From: Hippopus hippopus
Lineage: Eukaryota > Mollusca > Bivalvia > Cardiida > Cardiidae
Assembly (NCBI GenBank): GCA_946811185.2
Contig: OX328097.1
Coordinates: 28,047,627-28,111,626, forward strand
Direction of reading: 5' to 3'
DNA: 64,000 bases
The notes beneath the pieces are model-generated. The model searched no databases. It worked only from the letters and a program-made list of their open reading frames with translations, and was not told the origin of the DNA. A program made the position numbers and the translations under genes. Position 1 is the first letter of the stretch. Every line of letters begins with the position of its first letter. Of the stretch, positions 33,342-44,021 are shown one piece after another.

Positions 33342-33589
33342 ACCAGAAGGTGAAAACAAAACCTGCAAAGTCTGCAATAAATTACAAGCTGATTGAATTG
33401 TCTGAGGGAAAAGAAATATCCCTTGGAATGTGTGAACCAGAGTATTGGATTATGCAAACATTCTGTGCTCATTGACTGAATGAATGGCCCGCTTCTCCAA
33501 GCTCTGCAGCTACCATCTATATGAATGCGACTTTTTCCCCAGGTCTAACAGTTGAATTCCATGAAGTTGAATATGATATTGGTCACGTT

Positions 33590-33910
33590 TTAGCATCAGA
33601 TAGGGGATGATGTAAATGCAAGATCAAAGTGCACATTCTGTGTAGTCTGATCTTGATCTACACCAGCAGCAAAAGCTGTTTAAGATGCCATTGGAAATGA
33701 AAGAGTTGACTGGATCAGGTTTGCTTGGCCAGCCATAGAGAACTAACCTTTTTGAATAATTCCAGTCAATCCTGTGTGGTGCTAGATAGTTTACAACCTG
33801 AGGATGCTTATGACATTTGAACATGCTTTGATGGACAGTGTAGATGACGAACAGACTGCACAGAATGTTCAAACATGATCTTGATCTACACTGTCCGCTA
33901 AGTGAGTCAT
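33590..33910. repeat. two HP-B-like hairpin remnants
   Basis: GCAAGATCAAAGTGCACATT at 33620 and GACAGTGTAGATGACGAACA at 33840 mark old hairpins of HP-B type without clear termini. Confidence 0.5.
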
Positions 33911-33999
33911 TGAAGGCTTGTCAAAAAGAAAGACAACTGAGTTACTATTGCTACAGTAGATAATGTAGATCAAGGTACCAACAATGAAAGAGCTTACTG

Positions 34000-34209
34000 T
34001 TAACCCTTAAGCTGCTAAGCGCGACCCACTGACCTTTTGCAGACAGTGTAGATCAAGATCAGACTTCACAGAATGTGTAGTCTGATCTTGGGTCTACACT
34101 GTCTGAGGAGATATTATTCCCCAAAACATATTTTTGAAATAACAATATTAGGGTTTTATACTGTCGAACTGAAAATTTCCTTTTAGATATTTAGCAGGAA
34201 AAGGGTTAA
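34000..34209 (+). mobile_element. HP-B MITE
   Basis: TTAACCCTTAAGCTGCTAAG to TTAGCAGGAAAAGGGTTAA. The hairpin has one mismatch (ACTTCACAG). It abuts the following HP-A copy at TTAA 34206. Confidence 0.88.
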
Positions 34210-34694
34210 CCAGACAAAAAAATTAGACTGGTCCAGTTGAAAACATTTGAGCCATGCTCTGTGAAAAGGGGGCTTGATGCATCTGCGAAAAGTATCGACC
34301 CAGGTCAGCCTGCGCAGTCCACGCAGGCTGACCTGGGTCAAAACTTTTCACTATTGCTCAATTTTCTGTATATCAAAGTACCAGTCTACCTCATAATTCT
34401 GTTGATTGTTAGACTAAACAGATTTTACGGATCCACGGTCATGTGCTGACTTCCATGGTATCTTGCATCATGGAGATGCATTAAGCCCCCTTTTATCAGA
34501 GCATGACTCGTTTATAGACAACATTGAATTACATGTGGCTTAAATGATGGAATTTGTTCTAGAAAGGGTATGAAACAAAAGCAACGGAAATGGAGAAATC
34601 GTGGTTACCAGCAAGTTTTTCTCCTACAATGTTCCTAAAAGCTGTTTTTGTATTTGTCATTTAGACACAGGGATTATTTTGTAAAGGGTTTTTG
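34206..34694 (-). mobile_element. HP-A MITE interrupted by family C
   Basis: CAGACAAAAAAATTAGACTG to AAAACATT, then a C element, then TAGACAACATTGAATTACA and on to TTTTGTAAAGGG. The hairpin is eroded (AATCGTGGTTACCAGC). Confidence 0.78.
34248..34510 (+). mobile_element. family C MITE nested in HP-A
   Basis: Termini GAGCCATGCTCTGTGAAAAG and ATCAGAGCATGACTCG, inner hairpin CCAGGTCAGCCTGCGCAG paired with CGCAGGCTGACCTGG. It lies in the AAAGCATTTGCAGAC segment of the host. Confidence 0.86.
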
Positions 34695-35004
34695 ACCTTG
34701 TATTTCCAATAAACATTAACTGTGAAGATCAATTATTTACAAAGATTGTGGAAGAAAGTAATAGCCTGTTATTGAGGAAGATGGAAGCCCCATGAGAGTC
34801 CTTAATGCTGAAAATATCTCCAAGTCTAACACAAGAATTATATAACTACAAGTCAGGGTGACATGTGAATGTTACAAAACAACTGGTAAAACAGCAGCTA
34901 TAACACAGCAACTTTCAAACATTGATTTTGCATGTACCTAATTTTTGGGAAGTTTTGTGCACCTCAGAAGTTCGGATATACTCTGCCCAGTAGATTTAGA
35001 CCTG

Positions 35005-35190
35005 TAGAAAAAAAAAAGGGCTTTTGAAAACATTGCGGGAATAGGAGAAAATGTTGGTAACAAGCATTTTTTCCTTTTTCCCCCACAATTTTTTCTGTCC
35101 CATTAGACAACATCAGTTAATTTTCGGAACAATTTCGAAATTATTCTGTTGTTTTAAGTTTAACATATTTTGTTTCAGAAAGAGTTATAG
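35005..35190 (+). mobile_element. HP-A MITE, decayed ends
   Basis: The hairpin is recognisable (GGCTTTTGAAAACATTGCGG; ATGTTGGTAACAAGCAT). Right half and end are eroded to AGAAAGAGTTATAG. Confidence 0.6.
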
Positions 35191-35250
35191 GTACATTTGA
35201 CTTTGCATAATAATAATGTCTCAATTTTGAAATTTCAGGGCTGTTCTTTG

Positions 35251-35424
35251 TATTCACCAAACATTCTTAAAAACATTCTTAGTCTACTTCTCAGAAATTT
35301 TCTGAAGTTGAAAGTAATTCAATTTCTGATTGGCTAAAGCAAATGGTTTAGCCAGTCAGAAATTGCATTACTTTCTAAATCTAGAATAAGACTTACAATG
35401 AAAGTAAGAATGGTTGGTGAATTA
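35251..35424. mobile_element. family D MITE
   Basis: Ends TATTCACCAAACATTCTTA and TAAGAATGGTTGGTGAATTA are inverted repeats of about 18 bp. The central palindrome is ATTTCTGATTGGCTAAAGC.. ..GGTTTAGCCAGTCAGAAAT. Confidence 0.8.
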
Positions 35425-35937
35425 TTGGCCCTGATATAGGTAATTTTAGTCATAACGTCTCACAAACTTGGCACCGAGTAGATTCACGCACGGACTACCA
35501 CACAGAGAAGATTCACAAACAGACTGCATCTTGTGTGCAGAGAAAAAATAAAGCTTTATCAACAATCCAGACAATATGGTGACAGTTTATAGCATTAATC
35601 ATGTAGAATCATGAGACAGAATGTTGTATGGCAGAAAATAGCCAGGATTTTACTGGAGAAACAGGAAGTTAATGGTCCTCTAGGGGGCGCTATACATTTC
35701 AGACTGTTTCACAGTTTTCTTTCCCTAAAAAGGCTCTGTCAGTGGAGATAAAAAATTTGCACAAAGTACTGTATGATTCTGTCAGAACAGGTCAGTAAGC
35801 AGTTTTTGGACTACAGATAAAAAAGTACATGTGTATAAGAACAATGAATTATAGTAGATAAATACACAGTATTACTGGTATATTGTATTAACTTTCCTGG
35901 GATTTATATTTACCTCAAAGTCTACTGCTAGACCGAA

Positions 35938-36000
35938 GGTTGTCTGCAACTGGTTTCAAAATAGAGAAGTATGGAATTTTGTGGTTGGGTAAAGAGCTGA
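35938..36000 (+). mobile_element. HP-A right-end fragment
   Basis: GGTTGTCTGCAACTGGTTTC to GGGTAAAGAGCTGAC. The rest is absent. Confidence 0.55.
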
Positions 36001-36027
36001 CATAGTAATACTACTACTTGGATAATT

Positions 36028-36186
36028 TTTATACCCCCGCAAAATGAATGTTTTCGGGGGTATACTGGAATCAGCCTGTCTGTCCGTTCCTTTGTCCGTC
36101 CGTGTGTCCGTCCGTGTACAAATAATTGCCTGTTTCTGTCAAAGCGCTGGCGGGGGTATTAAGTCACATTCAGTGACAGCTCTAGT
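36028..36186 (+). mobile_element. short Helentron-like element
   Basis: Second copy of the element at 15209: opening hairpin ATACCCCCGC..GCGGGGGTAT type, TGTCCGTCCGTGTGTCC leader, terminal GTCACATTCAGTGACAGC hairpin and GCTCTAGTT end. The same internal region is missing in both copies, so this is a defined short form. Confidence 0.68.
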
Positions 36187-36227
36187 TAGACCTACCAAGA
36201 GCCATCATCGGCACATTGGTTACTCGG

Positions 36228-36352
36228 CACCAAATTACAAAATTTTATACTTGTCAAAACTGAAAGCATTATTTTTCAGACAACAAATAAACCATGGCTC
36301 AAGAACTTCAAATACAGATATTTGTCTTCAAATGGGTAGAAAACACTGGTAT
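36228..36352 (-). mobile_element. HP-A MITE, right part only
   Basis: CACCAAATTACAAAATTTTA to ATGGGTAGAAAACACTGG, then it breaks off before the hairpin apex. Confidence 0.65.
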
Positions 36353-36456
36353 CTGTCTTCATATGTGTGTTAGGGCTCCTCTTACACAGAACTAAGAACT
36401 GAAAATAGGAACAGATGAAAAAGCTAGTTTTTTCTCCTAATGAGTATAGCACTTCT

Positions 36457-36680
36457 TAACCTTTTTTCACACAATCCTTGGAATTGATAACCTAGAAAAG
36501 AATAGACTTTTAAAACATTTAGGAAAAGGAGAAAATGCTGGAAACCAGCATTTTCTCCTTTCTCATGATGTTCACTTCCCTTCAAAAGACAATTTCAGGT
36601 TTTTGGCCATGTTTACTTTGTTATCTTCAAATGCTTTCAAGTTGGACAAGACTACATTTTGGTCCTCTGGTAGAGTGAAG
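36457..36680 (+). mobile_element. HP-A MITE
   Basis: TTAACCTTTTTTCACACAATC to GGTAGAGTGAAG. Hairpin ATGCTGGAAACCAGCAT. Confidence 0.78.
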
Positions 36681-36892
36681 TCTTTGCCACACAAGTTCAA
36701 GAGCTTCTCAAAACATTGTAGGAAAAGGAGGAAATGCTGGTAACCAGTATTTACTTCTTTTCCCACAATGTTTTCTACTCTTTTGGATACAAATTCCATT
36801 TTTTGAGACACGTTTACTGCTAATTTGTCGCTTGCAAATGCTTCTGATTTGGACAAGTGTAAGATTTTGTCATTTTGTTAAAAAATTAAAAG
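36679..36892 (+). mobile_element. HP-A MITE, tandem with previous
   Basis: Same orientation and directly adjacent. The left end is shortened (GTCTTTGCCACACAAGTTC). The right end has decayed to TTTGTTAAAAAATTAAA. Confidence 0.75.
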
Positions 36893-36899
36893 CTTCCAA

Positions 36900-37625
36900 C
36901 AAAAGTAAATGAAAGTAAATGAAATGGTGGATTGCACTCCAGGGAGAGTATGGACTTTGGCCTAGCAGAGTTACAAGATAAAACATCACAGAATCTAATT
37001 TTCTCCCTCATTTGCATTGTTGTCATGACTCTTGTTGAATTAGAAATTTGGCTTATCAGCATTTTGGTGAAAGGCTATAATCCCTAAGGGATGATAAAAA
37101 TTCTAGAATTAAACATGTTTACCTTGCATGCAGTTCTTATTATCTTTTGGTGGTGAACAGAACAAAAATCAGTTTGGTTGTTAAATCTTTCATGATGGGA
37201 CAATCAAGAAAAAATGCAATGGCAAGTGGGGAAATATGCCTATTTTGAGTAAACTCTCCTTTTATCACAATGCTTTGAATATTAGTCACTTCATATTTAG
37301 CTTCTTCAAAGTGTGCAGTTCAGTTAGGAACAGGTTGAAGAACATCAGCAATCTGAACAAAATAATGTTTGTGGACCATCAGATAATGCCTTGACACACA
37401 TTCTAATTCCATTTACATTTCCCAATGCACTTCTTATCATCATTCAGATCTGCAGATCAGCATTTTATAGCTTGTTTTGTATGTTTAACACCATTGCTTT
37501 TTCCTTTTTTTCAACAGAAGAGATGATCTTCAAATACTGCTTTATTGAGAGGAAGTGTTGATATCAGTTGTGCATGTACTACCTATTGGCTGCAGATATC
37601 CAAGTGATTTGAAAGTCAGTTGTAT
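36900..37625. other. intron without recognised features
   Basis: No exon and no clear element. A local GTAAATGAAAGTAAATGAAA repeat lies at about 36905. Confidence 0.4.
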
Positions 37626-37631
37626 TGCCTA

Positions 37632-37857
37632 ACCCTTTACCACAAAATCGCAAGTTTTAATGACCCTTAGAATGAAACCTCTTGAAAACATTGTTGGGAA
37701 GAGGAGAAAATGCTGGTTACCAGCATTTTCTCCTCTTCCCACAATTTTTTCAACCCTTCCCCAAACAAATGTCAATCTTCTAGTCACATTTATTTTGTTG
37801 TCTGCAAGCTTTCAATTTGGACTAGCCTAAAATTCTGTCATTTGGTAATGTGTTGAC
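37632..37857 (+). mobile_element. HP-A MITE
   Basis: CTAACCCTTTACCACAAAATC to GGTAATGTGTTGAC. The stem carries paired changes (GGGAAGAGGAG opposite CTCCTCTTCCC), consistent with selection on, or gene conversion of, the palindrome. Confidence 0.86.
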
Positions 37858-37902
37858 AAAGGTGAAAGATTGCATTGTGATGACTTGATGGGCTTTTGTT
37901 TG

Positions 37903-39396
37903 TTAGCTCACCTGAGCACGAAGTGCTCATAGGGAGCTATTGTGATCGTGCTGTGTCTGGCGTGCGGCATCCGTCGTCAACTTTTTCACCTTGTGTACGC
38001 TCTAGAGGCCACATTTTCAGTCCGATACTCATGAAACTTGGTCAGAATCTTTGTCTCGATAAAATCTCGGACGAGTTCGAAAATGGGTCATGTCGGGTCA
38101 AAAACTAGGTCACCAGGTCAAATCTTAGAAAAACCTCTAGAGGCCACATTTTCAGTCCAATACTCCTGAAAGTTGGTCAGAATGTTTGTCTTCTTGATAT
38201 CTCAGAGGAGTATGAAAATGGGCCATGTCGGGTCCAAAACTAGGTCACCAGGTCAAATCTCAGAAAAACCTTGTGTACGCTCTAGAGGCCACATTTTCAG
38301 TCCAAAACTCTTGAAAGTTGGTCAGAATATTTTTCTTGATGATGTCTCGAACAAGTTTGAAAGTGGGCCATGTCGGGTCAAAAACTAGGTCACCAGGTCA
38401 AAGCTTAGAAAAACCTTTTGTAAGCTCTAGAGGCCACATTTTCAGTCCAATACTCTTGAAAGTTGGTCAGAATGTTTGTCTTGATGATATCTCTGACAAA
38501 TTTCAAAATGGGCCATGTTGGGCCAAAAACTAGGTCACTAGGTCAAATCTTAAAAAAACCTTGTGTATGCTCCAGAAGCCACATTTTCTGTCCAATGCTC
38601 TTTAAAGTTGGTGAGAATGTTTGTCATGATGATAGCTTGGATGAGTTTGAAAATGGGTCATGTCAGGTCAAAAACTAGGTCACCAGGCCAAATCTTAGAA
38701 AAACCTTATGTAAGCTCTAGAGGCCACATTTTTAGTCCAATAATCTTGAAATTCGGTCAGAATGTTTGTCTTGATAATTTCTTAGACTAGTATGAAAATG
38801 GGTCATGTTGGATAAAAAACTAGGTCACAAGGTCAAATCTCGGAAAAACCTTTTGTACTATAATTACAGTCCAATATTCTTTAAACTTATGTTAGAATGT
38901 TTGTCATGATTATATCTTGCATGAGTTTGAAAATGGGTCATGTGGAATAAAAACTGGGTGACCAAGTTTCATCCTTGAAAAACCATGTGTACACTCTAGA
39001 GGCCACATTTTCAGTCCAATAATCTTGAAATTTGCTTTGAATGTTTGTCTTGATAATATCTTAGACTAGTATGAATATGGGTCATGTTGGATAAAAAACT
39101 AGGTCACTAGGTCAAATCTCGGAAAAACCTTTTGTACACCCTACAGGCCACATTTTCTCTCAAATACTCATGAAAGTTTGTCGGAATGTATGTCTGGATA
39201 ATTTCTACATGTCAAGTAGGCCGCTGAGACAAATTCTAGAAAAAGCTTGTGTGCACTCTAGAGGCCATATTTGTAAGCCCAATACTAATGAGTGTTTGTC
39301 AGTGTTTGTCTTAATATCTCTGAAGGGATTGGAAATGGGTCATGTTTGATCAAAAGGCTCAGGTGAGCGACTTCAGGGCCGTCATGGCCCTCTTGT
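37903..39396 (+). mobile_element. Helentron/pearl-like element with 145-bp internal repeats
   Basis: It starts TTAGCTCACCTGAGCACG, with a GAGCACGAAGTGCTC hairpin, and ends GGCTCAGGTGAGCGACTTC followed by CAGGGCCGTCATGGCCCTCT and TGTT. CTCACCTGAGC and GCTCAGGTGAG are subterminal inverted repeats, and GGGCC..GGCCC is a 3' hairpin. Inside, AGGCCACATTTTCAGTCC recurs at 38006, 38141, 38286, 38431, 38576, 38721, 39000, 39145 and 39262: about ten units of roughly 145 bp. The overlapping 71-codon frames, each displaced by 145 bp, are repeat artefacts. Confidence 0.85.
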
Positions 39397-39401
39397 TTTC
39401 A

Positions 39402-39600
39402 TGTTTGGTGTTTATTATTATTTCAGTTATATTGTGGCAGCCAGTGCATCTATCAATGCTCTCCTGGTGCTCTTTTTACCAATACATGTACTTTGCTCAG
39501 AATTCTTCCCAAGCCCACATAAACAGTGTGGAAACAATGTTAAGCAGTGAAAGAGGAAAGAATTCTCTATTAATGACTACTATCAGTCCAATTTGCTGAC
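39402..39600 (-). mobile_element. SINE body, minus strand
   Basis: Complement of the 3' SINE domain: TTTGGTGTTTATTATTATTT, ATTGTGGCAGCCAGTGCATC, CCATGCT-like CAATGCTCTCCTGG. The tRNA head is lost. It begins 6 bp after the Helentron-like element ends. Confidence 0.65.
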
Positions 39601-39721
39601 GGGATAATCCAACCAGTGACTCCCTGAATTGAAGTCCTGTACGTTACAAACTTAAGTAACAGGCTTTATTCCCAGCCAGTTTAGTGACTAGCCAAGGTAT
39701 AGTTAGATACAGACACATAAG

Positions 39722-39938
39722 TCTGCACCAAGCAATCCTGAGCTTTGAACAACCCTTTTGAAAACATTGTGGGAAAGAAGAAAATGCTGGTAACTAGTAT
39801 TTTCTCCTTTTCCCATAATATTTTCTGTCAAGTCAAAAACAACTTGTAGCATTTGAGCCACATTTAATATGTTTTCTGCAAATGCTTTGACTTTGGACAT
39901 GGCTGAGTTTTTTTTTTTTGTCTTGTAAAGAGCTTAAC
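39722..39938 (+). mobile_element. HP-A MITE
   Basis: TGCACCAAGCAATCCTGAGC to TTGTAAAGAGCTTAACC. Hairpin ATGCTGGTAACTAGTAT. Confidence 0.78.
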
Positions 39939-40489
39939 CATTCTCTCCTAAAACAGCATTATCTCCCACTAGATGGCATTCTACAAATACACATCTATCT
40001 AATTTGGGCATTCTGGGTACAGAACCGGACTACTTTTCAAAACAACCGTTACTTAAATTTCAAAATGAAATAAATGTTTACTCAATAAAACGCTACTTGG
40101 TGCGATTATTCAGCTATGATCGGATAGCATGTAACCTATGCACTGGCCATTTATTGAAACAGCCCCTACATGCTTGGGTAATAGGCTGATAGCTTCGGTA
40201 TAAGCCCTACTTTTCCCAGGTATATGGGGATGGGTGATGCATCATAGCAGACAGGTCGAATCTTCAAAGAATATGACATACGCAGACAATGCCTACAACA
40301 GCAGAAATTTTGAAAAGGCCCTGCCAAAATAAAGAGTTCCTTACATAAATTTGGTTTTAAAACACAAGCACATTTGAAAACATATTTACAAAAGGAGATA
40401 TTGGGTGTTGTTACCACTTTGTTTCAAAACTGTTATGTTTAAGACAATGAAAAATTGTCTGTGGGATGTAATGAGTCGAGCCTTCAGCC

Positions 40490-40692
40490 AACAACCTTCA
40501 CGACCTTCAAAAAAAAGGCCTCCTAGAACATTGTTGGAATAGGAGAAAATGCTGGTGATCTGCATTTCCTCCTTTTCCAACAATGTTTTCTACTCTTTCA
40601 AAGACTATTTCTACGAATTGAGTCATGTATAATGTGTTGTCTGCTAATGCTTTGGAGTTTGACAGGTCCAAAATTCTGGTAAAGAGTAAAAG
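40490..40692 (+). mobile_element. HP-A MITE, left end lost
   Basis: Starts at ACAACCTTCACGACCTTC. Hairpin GCTGGTGATCTGC. Right end TCTGGTAAAGAGTAA. Confidence 0.75.
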
Positions 40693-40771
40693 AGGCAAGG
40701 TATGGACATTGGGAAATAAACTTAATCCATAATAGATGAGAAGCTTTTCTGTTGTAGCTGTAAATATAACA

Positions 40772-40972
40772 ACCTTACGCCAGACAACAAAATTTCAGAC
40801 CCTTCCAGATTGAAAGCATTTTCAGACAACAATAAGAATGCACCTCAAATGATGAATACATGTATGTGTTTGAAAGGATACGAATCAGTGCTTGAAAGGG
40901 AGAAACTGCTGGGTACTCCTTTTTCCACAGTGATATTAAAAGCTTTCTTCCTCAGCTTTGTAAAACTACAGG
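40772..40972 (-). mobile_element. HP-A MITE, diverged
   Basis: Right end GCCAGACAACAAAATTTCAG. The second hairpin arm is shortened (CTGCTGGGTACTCCTTTTTCC). The left end is missing where family D begins. Confidence 0.68.
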
Positions 40973-40976
40973 GTCT

Positions 40977-41110
40977 GTATTTACCAACCATTCTTTAGAA
41001 CATTCTCAGTCTTATTCTCTAAGATTTTCTAAATGTGAAAATAGCACAATATCTGATTGGCTAAACCAAATGGTTTAGCCAATCAGAAGTTGTGATCCTT
41101 TATTATCTTG
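40977..41110. mobile_element. family D MITE, truncated
   Basis: Starts TTTACCAACCATTCTTTAG. The central palindrome CTGATTGGCTAAACCA / TGGTTTAGCCAATCAG is perfect. The distal terminus is missing. Confidence 0.75.
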
Positions 41111-41114
41111 GATT

Positions 41115-42000
41115 AATGCTAATTATTGATCTCATGAAAAAAGAAAACTGTAAATTTTCAGTTTTCAAGAGGAAAGTCCCAGAACTAACCATTTACTACA
41201 GAAATACTTCAGCTTCCCTCAAATACCAATAGATTGAGTGTATAGTTAAGTTATGCTATTACAAATTCCAAAGCCAAAATTAATTGATATTGTTGATACT
41301 GATTAGATACATTGTTTTGACTCCATACATGGTTCGAAGTTGACAAAATATCAGTAAGAGTTGAAAACAAGGTTACTTTGGGTCATACTGAAATATTATC
41401 CTACTGTATTAATAATAGTTGTGATTCAATTAGACAGAAAAACAGATTTAAGCAGAGCATCATAAGACACGGATTGTCCTTTCTTGTATCCAGGGTTACA
41501 ATTATAGGGGAGCATCCATGTGTCCTGCCAGTATTCTTGTTTGAAAAAGGACAGTGATTCACAAGCTGCAGCCAGTGTGCTGGTAAGGAAACATCAGGAC
41601 ATTGACAGCAGCACTGGCTTTAGAACATGACAAAAAGTTTATGGATGTGCCACAATCTTAAAAGATTCTTATAGAAATGGGCTCCACTACCTCAATCTTA
41701 TCACCGATATTTGCAATTAAAAGAACTGTAAGGCATAATCTGGAAGAAATTACAGAATCCCCACATGGTATGGCTCTCATTGTAATCCGTCCTCACACCT
41801 CATTGCAATCAAAGAACCAAGACTGTAAATAAAATGAAATTTAATCATTAGATTCTGACTGTGTTTATGCTGGTGGATTGGCTTGTTTTCACAGGGACCT
41901 GTTAATGTTCAATGTAAACATCCCTACCTTCTTTGATCTACTTTGATAGTTCCGATCAGTTACTTGCAGGGTTACCTGTGATTATTTGTGTGATCTTTTT
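41115..42000. other. intron without recognised features
   Basis: No exon or repeat is identified in this AT-rich stretch. Confidence 0.4.
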
Positions 42001-42009
42001 GTCATGGCT

Positions 42010-42205
42010 TTACAGATTAAGCCTTGAAGTAACCTATAGCACTTCAGTTGCCTTTACAGACAGTGCAGATTAAGATCTCTTCAATCTACAATAACTGATT
42101 TTCCCAGACATTTTGGACAAGGGCAACCTTGAAATTGTTCTTCTTAGGGTCTCTTGGGCTGATATTGGTGCTTTAAGGGTTTACTTTTGCTATGGACAAT
42201 TCTAG
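42010..42205 (+). repeat. HP-B-related remnant
   Basis: The layout (ACAGACAGTGCAGATTAAGA, AAGGGCAACCTTGAAATTG, GCTTTAAGGGTTTAC) matches pieces at 55629 and 59070 but the hairpin has decayed. This appears to be a third TTAA-type family. Confidence 0.5.
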
Positions 42206-42215
42206 GTGTTATTGG

Positions 42216-42478
42216 TTGGTTGTATTGGGGTTTAACGCCACTTTAACAGCTAAGGTCATATCATGGCGGTCGGTGACGCACATGTGTTTCCTGGCTTTCT
42301 CACACCAGTACTAACACAACTTTCTTTCCAAAGCCACCGACTACTTTTCTCACATGCTTCAGCAGAGGTGAGAGGTGAAAATACGCCGGAAAGAAAGTTC
42401 GCCTCAACCGGGTATCGAACTCAAAACCACCAGGTCATGAGTCCGACGCGCTCACCACTGAGCTACCCAGGCGGGGCT
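42216..42478 (-). mobile_element. tRNA-derived SINE, minus strand
   Basis: On the minus strand: tRNA-like head with A box TAGCTCAGTGGTGAGCGC and B box GAGTTCGATACCC, then AGTCGGTGGCTTTGGAAAG, CTGGTGTGAGAAAGCCAGG and the GGCGTTAAACCCCAATACAA tail. The head differs from the 7359 copy while the body is shared. Confidence 0.85.
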
Positions 42479-42504
42479 CTAGGTGTTATTGTGGACTGTT
42501 TAGA

Positions 42505-42733
42505 TTAACTCTTTACCAAACAACAAAATTTTGGACTTCTCCAAATTGAAAGCATTTGCAGAGGACAAAATAAACATGACTCAAAAATTGAAACTTGACT
42601 TTGGAAGAATAGAAAACATTGTGGGAAAAGGAGAAAATGCTGGTTACCAGCATTTTCTCCTTTTTCCACAGTGCCTTCAGAAGGCTTCTTCCTCAGGGTC
42701 GTTAAAACCAGGAATTGTTTGGTAAAGGGTTAA
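42505..42733 (-). mobile_element. HP-A MITE, full length
   Basis: TTAACTCTTTACCAAACAAC to GGTAAAGGGTTAA, near-perfect hairpin. The distal TTAA is shared with the next copy. Confidence 0.92.
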
Positions 42734-42983
42734 CTCATTACCAAATGACAAAATTTTGGACTCTGCAGGCAACAATGAATGTAGCTGAAATGATGATTTT
42801 TGCCTTTGATAGGGTAAAAGACATTGTGGGCAAAGGAGAAAATGCTGGTTACCAGCATTTTCTCCTTTTCACACAATGTCGTTTCAGAGAATGGAAGCTC
42901 AGTTTTACAAATTTCAACTTTGTCCTTTGCAGATGTTTTGAATTTGGGAGAGTCTAAAATTTGTCTATTTGGGAATGGATTGA
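42730..42983. mobile_element. symmetric HP-A variant
   Basis: It begins as a reverse right end (CATTACCAAATGACAAAATT) and ends as a forward right end (GAATTTGGGAGAGTCTAAAA), with GGAAAGCTC-type left sequence absent. Hairpin GCTGGTTACCAGC is intact. Confidence 0.75.
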
Positions 42984-43382
42984 GTACCAATAAAATTGTA
43001 ATGGTGCATTAAGTTTACCAGGTGATCAAAGATCATACTAAAGACAAAAGGGCCCATTTGACAGATTTAGTATTCATTTATTCCACTTAAATACTCAGAC
43101 AGATGGTATGGGGCTGCTTTGAAGGACTCATCGTCAAATTTGTAGCCCCTAATGTTTGATATTTGACCATAAATACTAAAACAAATGTGATTTAACAGAG
43201 ATGAGGGATGCTGATCAGTGCAAATAATGGCCTCCCATGATATTTGGATAATTTCTGGGTTGAGTGGTTTATGAATTTAAATGTGTTAACTGTTTGAACT
43301 GTTGTAAGTGCCCTGTGAACAAAGTAGGACTTTTTTGATTCATAGACAGTACTCAGTGAGGTAATGCAATGTGGAGTCTGAT

Positions 43383-43614
43383 AAACCTTTTTCATAGAAC
43401 AAAAGTTTTGACTTGTCCAAATTGACAGCATATTTTATGCAGACGACAAATCAAATATGGCTCAAAAACTGAAATTCATCTTTTGAAGGGTAGAAAACAC
43501 TGTGAGAAAAGGAGAAAATGCTGTTTACCAGCATTTTCCCCTTTTCCCACATTGTTTTTTAAGGCCTTCTTTGTGATGTTTGTTAAAACTAAGGATTGTT
43601 TGGTAAGGGGTAAC
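43383..43614 (-). mobile_element. HP-A MITE
   Basis: AAACCTTTTTCATAGAACAA to TTTGGTAAGGGGTAAC. Hairpin ATGCTGTTTACCAGCAT. Confidence 0.82.
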
Positions 43615-43840
43615 TCTAAGATCGAATAACAGAAAAAAGCATCTGCAGACAAAAAAAAAAAGTTTTCAAATGATGGAAATCTTTTTTTTTTTTAAAAACA
43701 GGGTGGAAACCATAGTGCAAAATGGAGAAAGTGGTACAAAATACTAGTCACGAGCATTTTCTTCTTCACCCATAATGTTTTCCAAAAGCTTTATAATTCA
43801 GGGGTCATTAACGCTTGGAATCATTCAGGAAGAGTGAAAC
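43611..43840 (-). mobile_element. HP-A MITE, diverged, tandem
   Basis: Follows directly in the same orientation (TAACTCTAAGATCG). A- and T-runs have expanded. Hairpin AAATACTAGTCACGAGCATT. Confidence 0.65.
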
Positions 43841-44021
43841 TGTCTCCTGGAAAAAGCTGGAGAACTATTTGTGGAAAAAAAAAAAAGATTTACAGAATCC
43901 ACATCTCCTAAATTGTACTTGTCTGGATCATTCATTTCCAATTTTAGCAATCCTGGTTATCCACTCTTCTTATCCCGTTACTTTACAAATGAGACTCTTT
44001 ATTCCTTCCCTGCAGTTGATG

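Noticed and set aside
38173..38790. Chain of overlapping 71-75-codon frames with similar peptides
   Set aside because: They come from 145-bp tandem units inside a Helentron-like element. The identical offset shows repeat origin.
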